The position numbers were made by a program, and so were the translations under genes. Shown here piece after piece: positions 30,563-38,069 of a stretch of 38,804 bases of DNA. The notes beneath the pieces are model-generated. The model was given only the letters and a program-made list of their open reading frames with translations, had not been told where the DNA came from and searched no databases. This stretch comes from a virus. The stretch spans positions 1-38,804 of IMG/VR virus record IMGVR_UViG_3300048823_000351; one strand, given 5' to 3'. The first letter of the stretch is position 1. Each line of letters opens with the position of its first letter.

Positions 30563-31051
30563 ATGAAAGGGAACCCACAGGTAATCGCTGGGCTTCAAGA
30601 GGCCGCCGACATGGAGGGATCCATGATGCTTCAGTATCTTCTCGATCAGCGGGACGTGAAGCGCCTGGGCCTGGATCTGGCCGATGGCCTGAAGCAGATG
30701 AAGGAGCAGTGCGAGGATCACATGAAGTGCCTGGTGAGCCGCGTGCTGTTCCTCGAAGGCGCGCCCACGATTGAGCTGAAGCCCGCCGCGACCCACGACA
30801 GCGTCACCGAGATTCTGAACGATGCCTTTGCCGCCGAGCAGGCTGCCATCGCGCGGTTCACCGATCTCTGCAAACAGTGCTACGACGCCGGCGATATGTC
30901 GAACTTCCACTTCTACCAGCACCTGGTGAAGTGGCATCGCGAGGGTGACGACAAGTTCAAGGGTCATGTCGCGTGGCTGCAGAAGCAACTCTACCAGTTG
31001 AAGAAGCTGGGTGAAAACGACTACATCGCCGTCAGCGCGGTGAAGGATTAG
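30563..31051 (+). CDS. Bacterioferritin-like protein with altered iron site
   Basis: This 162-residue protein aligns by eye with bacterioferritin over its whole length: MKGNPQVIAGLQEA at the start, E18 and QY (24-25) in helix A, VLFLEGAP after helix B, a Glu at 92 in helix C, GH at 134-135, and the LKKLGENDYI end. Compared with E. coli bacterioferritin, E18, H54 (here H53), E94 (here E92) and H130 (here H135) are kept, while E51 becomes Cys (or shifts register to E51), E127 becomes Phe, and the haem ligand M52 is Glu. The ferroxidase centre therefore looks damaged or changed. It lies between portal and protease-capsid genes with small gaps, so it is a real part of the late operon. It may be a structural reuse of the fold. 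Confidence 0.85.
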   Translation: MKGNPQVIAGLQEAADMEGSMMLQYLLDQRDVKRLGLDLADGLKQMKEQCEDHMKCLVSRVLFLEGAPTIELKPAATHDSVTEILNDAFAAEQAAIARFTDLCKQCYDAGDMSNFHFYQHLVKWHREGDDKFKGHVAWLQKQLYQLKKLGENDYIAVSAVKD

Positions 31052-31059
31052 GAGGCACG

Positions 31060-33300
31060 ATGCCGCTTCTACGAACCGAAATACCCCCTGCGAGTACCGG
31101 CGCGCTGCCTACGCAGCATGACGCCGAGATCTTCTCCGCCGACGCGCAGGTGCTGCCGAGTACCGCCAACGCCAAGGACGGCACCATCGATGTGGTCTGG
31201 TACAGCGGGGCCGCCGTCCCGAGGGTTGACCGCGCGACAGGCGAACCCTACATGCTCCAGCTCGACATGCAGGGCTGCCGCTTCGACCGGCTGAACAACG
31301 GCGCGCCGGTGTTCGACACCCATTTCACCGGGGACGATTTCAAGTCCCTCATGGCGGGCAAGGTCGGCACGCGGGCCCAGTTGGGCGTTGTGCGCCGCGC
31401 CTGGCCCAATGGCGATAAGGGCATGGCCACGCTGCAATTCGACCTGGGCGATCCGGATGGCGCCGAGATGTTCCGCAAAGCCAGTGCCGGCATCCTGCAA
31501 AACCTCAGCTTCGGAACCTTCGTGTACAAACGCGAAAAGGTGGATGCGCAGACCGAGGGAATGCCGGAGGGCAAACCGCCCTACCTGAACGACAAGGAAA
31601 TTGGCATGTTCAAGGCCACCGACTGGGAGCCGTTCGAGATTTCACCTTGCACGGTGCCGGCCGATTTCAATACGTGCTTTCTGAGCGCACAACCGAACGA
31701 TTCAGTACGGGCAATCAGCCCACAAAAGGAGAAACCTGCAATGGAACAGACGACCACGCAGGACACGGGCGCGGATGCCCGTACTGTGAACGAACAGGCC
31801 CTGGCCGCAGCGCGGGAAGAGGCGGTCCAGGCCGAACGGGAGCGCGTCAGCGAAATCCAATCGCTGGGTGCGACCGCAACCAAATACGGAATCGACGAGA
31901 CCGTCATCAGTGAGTTCATCGCCAAAGGCGTGCCCGTCGATCAGGCGCGGAAGGAGCTGTTTGCCCACCTCGCGACCAAGGGCCAGCAGGGAGTCCCGCC
32001 GCGCGCGGGCGCAGACGGCCCGGCATTCCCGATTCGCGGGGAGGGCGGCACTTCGGTAACCCGCGACGGCATGGAACAGCGCCTTGCCTGCATGCAGATG
32101 GCTCTGCTGCTGCGCGCGGATGGCCGGTTCTTCCTGGCGCGGCGCCGGGACCATAACGGCAACGAAACCGGCGAATATCTCGATGGCTACGGTCCCGAGC
32201 AGCAGCGGCGCGCCGTCGAGATGGCCCGCGAGTACCGCAATTTCAAGCTCATCGACATGGCGAAGGAAGCCCTGGAACTGCGCGGCACCAACCCGCGCGG
32301 GATGGACGTGACGCGAATTGCGGAACTGGCGCTCCAGGGATCCTCGCGGGGACGGGAGTTCTTCGCGGGCGGCGCCGAATCGACCGCGGACTTCCCGGCG
32401 ATCCTGGCCAACGTCGCAAACAAGACTTTGCGCCAGGGGTATGAAGCCTATCCACGCACCTTCCAGCCCTTCTGCCGGCAGGTGACGGCGCAGGACTTCA
32501 AGCCCATCAACCGTGTGATGCTCGCCGATGCGCCCGTCCTGCAGGCGCTGAATGAGAAGGGCGAGTATCACCGCGCCAACCTGACCGACAACAACATCAA
32601 CTACGCGCTCGGCACCTACGGCGAGATCGTGGCGTTGACGCGCAAGGTCATCATCAATGACGACCTGCAGGCGTTCACCCGCGTCCCGGCACTGCTCGGC
32701 GTGGCGGCAGCGCAGCTCGAATCGAACACCGTCTGGGGCATCATCACGTCGAATCCGGCTGCGGTGTACGCGGGCGACAAGAACTCCACCGCGCTCTTCC
32801 ACGCCAATCACGCCAATCTGCTGACCGGCGTGGCCAGCGCCATCGATTCCACCGTTGCCAACTCCGCTCCGCTCACCGCGCTGGGCAAGGGGCGCGGCGC
32901 GATGCGGCTGCAGAAGGGACCGCAGGGCACTCCGCTGAATCTCATTCCGCGGTTCATTGCCGTGCCGACGGCGCTGGAGACTTACATGCTCCAGCTCGTG
33001 TACCCGATCAACATCGCTTCGGCGGACGCGACGAAGGTCGTGCCGGAGTGGGTGCGCAGCCTGGTCCCGGTGGTCGAGCCGCGTCTCGATGCCGCCACCA
33101 ATGGGACCACGGGCTGGTATCTGATCGCGGACCCGGCACAGATCGACACCGTGGAGTACTGCTACCTGGAAGGGCAGCAGGGCGTGTACATCGAGACCAA
33201 GCAGGGCTTCGAAGTGGATGGCGTCGAGATCAAGGCGCGCATGGACTTCGGCGCGGCGGCTCTCGACTATCGCGGGCTTCAAAAGAACGCCGGCCAGTAG
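31060..33300 (+). CDS. Prohead protease-major capsid fusion protein
   Basis: The 746-residue product combines two usual neighbours. Residues 1-220 are a U35-type prohead protease with His88 in VFDTHFTGD and Ser150 in NLSFGTFVYKRE. Residues about 228-310 are a charged, helical scaffold/delta-like region (EQALAAAREEAVQAERERVSE, shown as a coiled coil). Residues about 400-746 form the capsid domain, with the typical ending of Mu/HK97-like coats (GYEAYPRTFQPFCRQ, then ALFHANHANL and EWVRSLVPVVEPRL). The protease would cut the scaffold region during maturation. An internal ribosome-binding site at the junction may also produce scaffold-capsid alone. Confidence 0.9.
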   Translation: MPLLRTEIPPASTGALPTQHDAEIFSADAQVLPSTANAKDGTIDVVWYSGAAVPRVDRATGEPYMLQLDMQGCRFDRLNNGAPVFDTHFTGDDFKSLMAGKVGTRAQLGVVRRAWPNGDKGMATLQFDLGDPDGAEMFRKASAGILQNLSFGTFVYKREKVDAQTEGMPEGKPPYLNDKEIGMFKATDWEPFEISPCTVPADFNTCFLSAQPNDSVRAISPQKEKPAMEQTTTQDTGADARTVNEQALAAAREEAVQAERERVSEIQSLGATATKYGIDETVISEFIAKGVPVDQARKELFAHLATKGQQGVPPRAGADGPAFPIRGEGGTSVTRDGMEQRLACMQMALLLRADGRFFLARRRDHNGNETGEYLDGYGPEQQRRAVEMAREYRNFKLIDMAKEALELRGTNPRGMDVTRIAELALQGSSRGREFFAGGAESTADFPAILANVANKTLRQGYEAYPRTFQPFCRQVTAQDFKPINRVMLADAPVLQALNEKGEYHRANLTDNNINYALGTYGEIVALTRKVIINDDLQAFTRVPALLGVAAAQLESNTVWGIITSNPAAVYAGDKNSTALFHANHANLLTGVASAIDSTVANSAPLTALGKGRGAMRLQKGPQGTPLNLIPRFIAVPTALETYMLQLVYPINIASADATKVVPEWVRSLVPVVEPRLDAATNGTTGWYLIADPAQIDTVEYCYLEGQQGVYIETKQGFEVDGVEIKARMDFGAAALDYRGLQKNAGQ
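31725..31743 (+). promoter_or_regulatory. Internal ribosome-binding site and in-frame ATG
   Basis: Inside the protease-capsid gene, AAAGGAG (31725-31731) lies 9 bases before an in-frame ATG (31741), which is Met228, exactly where the protease part ends and the scaffold/capsid part begins. It would yield a 519-residue protease-free product, similar in idea to lambda C/Nu3 nested genes. Confidence 0.65.
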
Positions 33301-33334
33301 GGCGTGGCGGGCATAAGGAACAGGAGAAAAACCG

Positions 33335-34129
33335 ATGCAGAATTACGTTCAAAAAGGTCAAACCCTTACGGTTGTCGCGCCCTACGCGCTGCTCAGCGGC
33401 GGCGGTTGCCAGGTCGGCAACATCTTCGGCGTGACGGTCAACAGCCAGAACATAGGCGACTCCAGCGAGTTGGTGGTGGAGGGCGTGTTCGATCTGGCGA
33501 AAGATGCGAGCACGTTCAACCCCGGAGACAAAGTCTTCTGGAACAACACCGCCTTGCAGGCCACGTCCAGCCCGTTGACGGCGGCCGGGGGTTCGAACAA
33601 GGAGATCGGCTACGCGGTGCTCAGCCAGGCGAGCGGCGTGAATGCGCCGGGCGGCCTGGCCGGCGATGCGACCGTTCGCGTGCGGCTCAATCCGCTCGGC
33701 TTCGGTCCGGTGCAGGCGGCGGACACTGACCCGTCGCTCATTCAGAAAACCGTGGTGACGCTCACTGCGGCGCAGATCATGGCCATGTTCGGAGCGGCGG
33801 TCAGCATCTTGCCTGCGCCCGCGGCCGGACAGGTGCTCGTGGTCGACCAGTTCATCGTGCAGATGAAGCCCGGCGGCACGCAGTTCACCGGCGGCGGTGC
33901 GGTATCGTTCCAGTATCACGGCACCGGCGTGGTGCCGCACTCGTCCACCATCCCTGCGGCTACCATCACCAGCGCGGCCGCGAGCGAGAACGTGGTGCCA
34001 CCGCCCACGGGCGTCATCCAGCCGCCGTCGGCGACCGGCATCGATATCGTCAACGCCACGGGCGCCTTCGCCACCGGCAACGGCACCATGGTCGTGACCG
34101 TGTTCTACTCCATCATCACGCTCAACTAA
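33335..34129 (+). CDS. DUF2190 capsid decoration protein with extra C-terminal domain
   Basis: The first about 115 residues have the DUF2190 pattern (YVQKGQTLTVVAPYAL, GNIFGVTV, VEGVFDLAKDA, NPGDKVFWNN). DUF2190 proteins are capsid cement or decoration proteins. The protein continues to 264 residues with a second Ala/Pro/Val-rich domain (QVLVVDQFIVQM, then TGIDIVNATGAF) that is longer than the plain DUF2190. It may be a beta-sandwich extension exposed on the capsid. ATG 33335 is preceded by AGGAGAA. It directly follows the capsid gene. Confidence 0.8.
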   Translation: MQNYVQKGQTLTVVAPYALLSGGGCQVGNIFGVTVNSQNIGDSSELVVEGVFDLAKDASTFNPGDKVFWNNTALQATSSPLTAAGGSNKEIGYAVLSQASGVNAPGGLAGDATVRVRLNPLGFGPVQAADTDPSLIQKTVVTLTAAQIMAMFGAAVSILPAPAAGQVLVVDQFIVQMKPGGTQFTGGGAVSFQYHGTGVVPHSSTIPAATITSAAASENVVPPPTGVIQPPSATGIDIVNATGAFATGNGTMVVTVFYSIITLN

Positions 34130-34151
34130 GCGCGCCGCCGCATCATTATAT

Positions 34152-34493
34152 ATGTCCGACTGGCCCACCATCGACGCGGCGGCGAACGCGGTCATGCTGC
34201 AGACTTTCGGCGAGCCGGTGGTGTATCAATCCGCACATGCTGGCGTGGCGGTTGGCGATCCGGTGACTATCACCGCCATCCGCCACGCACGCGTGCGCGA
34301 GGAGTCCGGCGCACTGGCGAACATCGAGGAAATCTCCGTCAATCCCTCCGACCTCGCGAACTTCCCTCAGCGCGGCGATTGGGTGACCGCTTGGGGATCG
34401 CAGTTTGTTGTGACCACCGTGCGCCAGCCGGACCCGTACGGCTTGGTCGAGCTTTCGCTGATGGGGCGGGCCGGGCAGAATTCCGATGACTAA
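34152..34493 (+). CDS. Head-tail joining protein, gpFII-like
   Basis: A 113-residue protein after the decoration gene has the features of the lambda gpFII-like joiner group: helix at the N-terminus, then a strand-rich body (VVYQSAHAGVAVGDPVTITAI, QFVVTTVRQPDPYGLVELSL). It would connect the head to the tail. It overlaps the next gene by 8 bp. The upstream gap (34130-34151) is AT-rich (TATATATG) and holds its weak ribosome-binding site. Confidence 0.7.
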   Translation: MSDWPTIDAAANAVMLQTFGEPVVYQSAHAGVAVGDPVTITAIRHARVREESGALANIEEISVNPSDLANFPQRGDWVTAWGSQFVVTTVRQPDPYGLVELSLMGRAGQNSDD

Positions 34494-34983
34494 CCCGAAG
34501 ACGATCCTGGCCGAGTGGGTGACGGCGCTCCAGGCTCTGCCGAACCTGGTGGATGCCCTCGGTGGGGATGGCAGTTACATCCAGTTCTACACCGAGAACG
34601 CCATCGTTTTCGGCCAGCCAACGCAGAACAACATCCGGTTGGCGATCTTGTCGATGCCGCCTGGCTCGATCATGATCGCATGGCAAGGCACCGGGCCCGG
34701 CAGACTCGGCAATGCGCTCGTATTTGTGCATGATTTCTCGCTATACCTGCGCGCGCCCGAGGAGGCCGATGTCGGCTACGAGGATCTCTTCAACTGGATC
34801 GTGAACGACGTGCCGGCGGGCAGCAGCCTCCGGATGCTGCACACTGCCGTCGATCCGAACTGCGAGCCGATGGACTTCTACCTGCCGTCGGCGCGCCGCA
34901 ACACGGTCGTGATCAGCCCGGACGGAGCCACTTTCGAGTACTTCGAGGTGCCGGTGCGGCTGATCGAATCTTACAACCCGTAG
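34486..34983 (+). CDS. Tail terminator-like protein
   Basis: The 165-residue product has a helical N-terminus (ILAEWVTALQALPNL), then RLAILSMPPGSIMIAW and FVHDFSLYLRAPE, and ends with EYFEVPVRLIESYNP. This is the order and size of minor tail/terminator proteins such as lambda gpU-like families. The position between the joiner and the tail tube fits. I infer the function from position and size; no family signature is certain. Confidence 0.65.
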   Translation: MTNPKTILAEWVTALQALPNLVDALGGDGSYIQFYTENAIVFGQPTQNNIRLAILSMPPGSIMIAWQGTGPGRLGNALVFVHDFSLYLRAPEEADVGYEDLFNWIVNDVPAGSSLRMLHTAVDPNCEPMDFYLPSARRNTVVISPDGATFEYFEVPVRLIESYNP

Positions 34984-35004
34984 TTTTCCCGAGAGGAAGA
35001 AGCG

Positions 35005-35175
35005 ATGGCGGAAATGGTGTTTCTTCGGTCGCCTCAAGGCGATGAGATCAAGGAAATTGAGGCGACTGCGGAGAAACTCTCACCGTGGATGTCCTCTGGA
35101 TGGCATCAGGTCCCCGCGCCGGCGGCGGCGCAGAAGCCGGTAGTTGTGGCTGAGGAGGAAAAGCAGCATGGCTAA
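35005..35175 (+). CDS. Small 56-residue tail/head protein
   Basis: ATG 35005 follows GAGAGGAAG; the product begins MAEMVFLRSPQGDEIKEIEA and has LSPWMSSGWHQVPAP in the middle. It resembles the tiny proteins (often with VxxGxxQ-type signatures) that lie before tail tubes in many phages. Its end overlaps the tail tube start by 8 bp. Confidence 0.6.
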   Translation: MAEMVFLRSPQGDEIKEIEATAEKLSPWMSSGWHQVPAPAAAQKPVVVAEEEKQHG

Positions 35176-36196
35176 CATCAGTGAACTGCTGAACGGTTGG
35201 GGATTCGGCAAACAGACCGCCATTGGAACGGCCAACTTGGTGGCGACCATCTGGCGTCACACGAATCTCAATACCAAACCGTGGGCGAAGGTCCCCGTGA
35301 ACGAGGATGACCGGGCGGAAATCGGCAAGGGGCACGAGTTCCCGACCCAGCTTTTCAAGTCGCACTACAACATGCCGGCCTACGAGCTCTCGAAGTATGC
35401 CTCGTCGGAGTTCCTCGCGTGGGCGCTGTCCTTCTCCATGGGCAACGTCGTCGTGAGCGGTAGCGGTCCGTACGTTTACACCATCGTTCCGGCCCTGGGA
35501 GCGACGAACCCGACCGGCCTGGAGCTGCCCTACTTCTCGTTCGTGCAACAGATCCGGCCCGGCGGGTCGGCGGTGTTGGACGAAATGCTGGTGGGCTGCG
35601 CCGTCAAGGGCTGGAAGCTCTCCATCAAGAACTCTCCAGGCCGCGCCAGTGCGATGTGCGCGGTGGAGTGCGTCACCACCGGCCAGTACACTTCGCCAAG
35701 CGGCATCACGCTGCCGGCCATCTCCACGCCGCATGAATTCAATGCTGGCATGATCAGCGCCCTGACGTTCAACGGCATCAACTATCTTACCGGCGGCAGT
35801 GCCAAGCAGTTCGTGTCGATGGAAGCTTCCTGGGAAAACAACTTCCGGCCCGGCTTCTTCCCTGGCTCGGGAGCTCAGGATGGCTACCAGATCCAGGGGC
35901 GTTTCGAGTGGGGTGATCGGGCTTTCGCGGTGCAGTTTGTAGTGCGCGTGCAGGCGGGATCGACTGAGTACGCGAACTTGATCAACCTGACCACCGGGAC
36001 TGCCACGTTCACCATGACCCGCGACGTCAACAACTCGTTCACGATGCTCATCCAGAAGATGGGCTTCAACGTCGCCGAACTCGGAAACACGGATGGTATT
36101 GTGACCCTCCAGATCACCGGCGTGCAGCTTTACGACCCCACCAACGGGATGGTGACGATGACCGTCACCACGCCGCTACAGGGCATCTGCCAATAG
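35168..36196 (+). CDS. Major tail (tail tube) protein
   Basis: From ATG 35168 (GAGGAGG at 35152-35158) the product has 342 residues, slightly long for a tail tube. It is beta-rich with ISELLNGWGFGKQTAIGTAN at the N-terminus, KYASSEFLAWALSF, a middle DEMLVGCAVKGWKLSIKNSP, and FEWGDRAFAVQFVVRVQAGS. This matches tail-tube proteins of the siphovirus type, which polymerise around the tape measure. An earlier in-frame ATG at 35144 would shadow the previous gene. The chaperone and tape measure genes downstream support the call. Confidence 0.82.
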   Translation: MANISELLNGWGFGKQTAIGTANLVATIWRHTNLNTKPWAKVPVNEDDRAEIGKGHEFPTQLFKSHYNMPAYELSKYASSEFLAWALSFSMGNVVVSGSGPYVYTIVPALGATNPTGLELPYFSFVQQIRPGGSAVLDEMLVGCAVKGWKLSIKNSPGRASAMCAVECVTTGQYTSPSGITLPAISTPHEFNAGMISALTFNGINYLTGGSAKQFVSMEASWENNFRPGFFPGSGAQDGYQIQGRFEWGDRAFAVQFVVRVQAGSTEYANLINLTTGTATFTMTRDVNNSFTMLIQKMGFNVAELGNTDGIVTLQITGVQLYDPTNGMVTMTVTTPLQGICQ

Positions 36197-36205
36197 GAGA
36201 TTCAA

Positions 36206-36793
36206 ATGTTTGACGCGACAAAGCCGTTTGTGGTGCCGATCCTTTCGGGCGGCGAAAAGAGCTGCGAGGTGCGATTCCCCTCGGACGAGGAGTGGTGCGT
36301 CTGGGCCCGTGCGCAGCGCACCGTGCGGCACTTTCTCGGGCGTGGAAAGTCGCAGAGCGAGGACGTGGACCTGCCCAAGATCAACGCGGAACTGTTCGCC
36401 AAGATCCGCACCGACAAGGACGGTCCCACCTTCGATGACGCCGAGGCCGGCATGGTGATTGGCCGCATTGAACGGTGCGCCGTGGCCAGCGTGGAACGTG
36501 AAGGCATCAACTACCGGATCGAGATGAAGGTCCCCGGCACGCGCGTCGTTCATGTGCTGCGGATGCCGACCGCCAAGGAAATGCAGGACCACGAGCGGGC
36601 TTCGACCAGCGTGGTCGCAGCGCGGCGATCCATCGAGACGCGGGCGTTTTTGGAGCCGAGCGGCGCCCTCTACGACAAGTTGCACATCTCGCACGACGGC
36701 TATGCTGGCGCCGTGCCGATCGTTCACAAGTCGGCGGCCGTGTCCGAGGTTATCGCGCAACTGGCCATCGAGGCCGACGAAGACCCGGAATAG
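36206..36793 (+). CDS. Tail assembly chaperone-like protein
   Basis: A 195-residue acidic protein begins at ATG 36206 after AGGAGATTC. The N-terminus (FVVPILSGGEKSCEVRFPSDEEW) and the helical C-terminal half (TAKEMQDHERASTSVVAARRSIET; VSEVIAQLAIEADE) look like a tail chaperone of the lambda gpG kind. Its place between tail tube and tape measure is the usual one. Genes of this kind are often followed by a frameshifted extension, and here an open frame in the -1 register continues at its 3' end. Confidence 0.65.
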   Translation: MFDATKPFVVPILSGGEKSCEVRFPSDEEWCVWARAQRTVRHFLGRGKSQSEDVDLPKINAELFAKIRTDKDGPTFDDAEAGMVIGRIERCAVASVEREGINYRIEMKVPGTRVVHVLRMPTAKEMQDHERASTSVVAARRSIETRAFLEPSGALYDKLHISHDGYAGAVPIVHKSAAVSEVIAQLAIEADEDPE

Positions 36794-37230
36794 CCACGCC
36801 CGGCGACTGGCCGGAAGAGCCGGGCGTTCGCTTCCTGATCCGGTCGGTCCTGCACCAGGGCGGGCTGTGTGGGCCTGACGAAGAGTGTCCCGACCGCATC
36901 TTTCGTTGTCGACGGTGCGGATACTCGGCACAGACGGAATTGGATGGCTGCCCCGCCTGTGGCGCGGATTGGAAGGCCATCGATGTCAGCCATGGTCCCG
37001 GCTGTCCGAAGAACCTCCTCGAAGAGGCGATGGACACGCCGAACGGCGCTCTCGTCCGGCGATGCTTCCGCATTCTGAACGCGAAGAGTATCGGGCTGAC
37101 GATCACCCTCGGCGACATCACAGAGGAAGAATTCCGGGTGCTGGAACTGATCGACGCCGAACGGCAAGAGCCGATCAAACCCGGGGACGGCGGGATTAGG
37201 AGTTCTGGATTGTCGACTCTGCGACCGTGA
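36784..37230 (+). CDS. -1 frame extension with zinc ribbon, likely frameshift product
   Basis: In the -1 frame relative to the chaperone, an open, protein-like reading frame continues past its stop: ATPGDWPEEPGVRFLIRS, then a zinc ribbon (C-R-R-C, ten residues, C-P-A-C) and an acidic C-terminal part ending GLSTLRP. It has no ATG or GTG before a TTG at 36940, which would delete the first cysteine pair. Slipping of the Pro codon CCG (36785-36787) back to CCC (36784-36786), just before the stop, would join the two parts (like lambda gpG-gpT). A sequencing frameshift or a non-standard start are alternatives. The coordinates start at the proposed slip. Confidence 0.5.
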   Translation, partial: PGIATPGDWPEEPGVRFLIRSVLHQGGLCGPDEECPDRIFRCRRCGYSAQTELDGCPACGADWKAIDVSHGPGCPKNLLEEAMDTPNGALVRRCFRILNAKSIGLTITLGDITEEEFRVLELIDAERQEPIKPGDGGIRSSGLSTLRP

Positions 37231-37232
37231 CT

Positions 37233-37247
37233 TGCACCACTGGTGCA
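37233..37247. terminator. Palindrome between convergent gene ends
   Basis: TGCACCA-C-TGGTGCA has perfect 7-bp arms with a one-base centre. It lies three bases after the + strand stop and 14 bases before the - strand DUF2188 stop. It could be a terminator without T-run or a binding site. Confidence 0.35.
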
Positions 37248-37260
37248 CCGGCCTTCGTCG

Positions 37261-37467
37261 TTATGGCTTGCGCCACTTATCTGGCTTGCCACCTGTTGTG
37301 TGCCGCACGCGCTCGACCAGTGGCGGCTTGTCTGGATTCAACTCCCTCGCCCTGGCAATGGCTTCTGCCTGCGTAGGCAATACTGCGCTCGCCCTCTCTG
37401 AATCAGGCTTTCTGACCGCGTAGTCGCCCTCGGGGCGCCGCTCGACAAATAATTGATCGTCAGCCAT
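37261..37467 (-). CDS. DUF2188 family protein (reverse-strand moron)
   Basis: On the reverse strand, ATG at 37467 is preceded by AGGAGA. The 68-residue protein starts MADDQLFVERRPEGDYAVRK, followed by SERASAVLPTQAEAIARARELNP and VERVRHTTGG, the usual DUF2188 layout (beta strands with DYAVRK, helix, strand). The family is found as small stand-alone proteins, sometimes in phages; function is unknown. It is inserted against the direction of the tail operon, between the chaperone and a minor tail gene, with flanking DNA of lower GC, as expected for a moron with its own promoter. Confidence 0.8.
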   Translation of the reverse strand: MADDQLFVERRPEGDYAVRKPDSERASAVLPTQAEAIARARELNPDKPPLVERVRHTTGGKPDKWRKP

Positions 37468-37609
37468 CTTGAAATCTCTCCTCTCTCCCAATTATGTCAC
37501 ATGGTGGGTATGTCGAGGCTAACCACACAACATGTTGGGGTGCGATGGTGCTGTTTGTCTTAGAGCCGTTCCGGGTCGGGCATCGGGGATTGGCCCGCAG
37601 GTGGTAGCC

Positions 37610-38068
37610 ATGGCAAGATTCCAAACCATTATAAAGAGCGCCCGCTTCGTCTATTCGCCCTACACCGCGACCGAGATGCAGGGGTTCGGGCAGGTGCTGG
37701 CGGATTCGATCCGAGCGCGCATTCAGAGCGGGCAGAACATCTACGATCAGGCTGCCGCTCCGCTGAAGCCCGGCCAATCAGGCCGCCGTGGTTATCCCGA
37801 TTACAAGGCGGCGCGAGGCCTCCGGCCAATCCGCGATTGGACCTGGAGCGGCCACACTCTGCGGTGTCTGAAGGTCCTGACCGCGAACGAGAACCGCGCG
37901 GCAATCGGGTTTCTCGACGAGAGCCTTCCTGGCCGGCGAATGACGGCGTCGCAGATCGCCGCCTTCAACAACCGACGCGAGGCGCAATGGGGCGTGTCGC
38001 CACGCGACCGCCAGGCGGTTCTCGCCGCGTTCCAGGCGCGTCCCTTCGTGATGCTCAAGGCAGCGTGA
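37610..38068 (+). CDS. Minor tail or virion protein
   Basis: A 152-residue basic protein starts at ATG 37610 (AGGTGG upstream). It has an N-terminal FQTIIKSARFVYSPY, a helix FGQVLADSIRARIQSG, then KPGQSGRRGYPDYKAARG and the C-terminal MTASQIAAFNNRREAQWG. Proteins of this type are frequent between the chaperone and tape measure and may be tail-completion or virion morphogenesis proteins. The first in-frame ATG (37532) overlaps the non-coding region and is less likely. Directly followed by the tape measure. Confidence 0.65.
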   Translation: MARFQTIIKSARFVYSPYTATEMQGFGQVLADSIRARIQSGQNIYDQAAAPLKPGQSGRRGYPDYKAARGLRPIRDWTWSGHTLRCLKVLTANENRAAIGFLDESLPGRRMTASQIAAFNNRREAQWGVSPRDRQAVLAAFQARPFVMLKAA

Positions 38069-38069
38069 A

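Noticed and set aside
31702-33282. A 526-codon reverse-strand ORF
   Set aside because: Antisense to the capsid domain; no start signal and no family.
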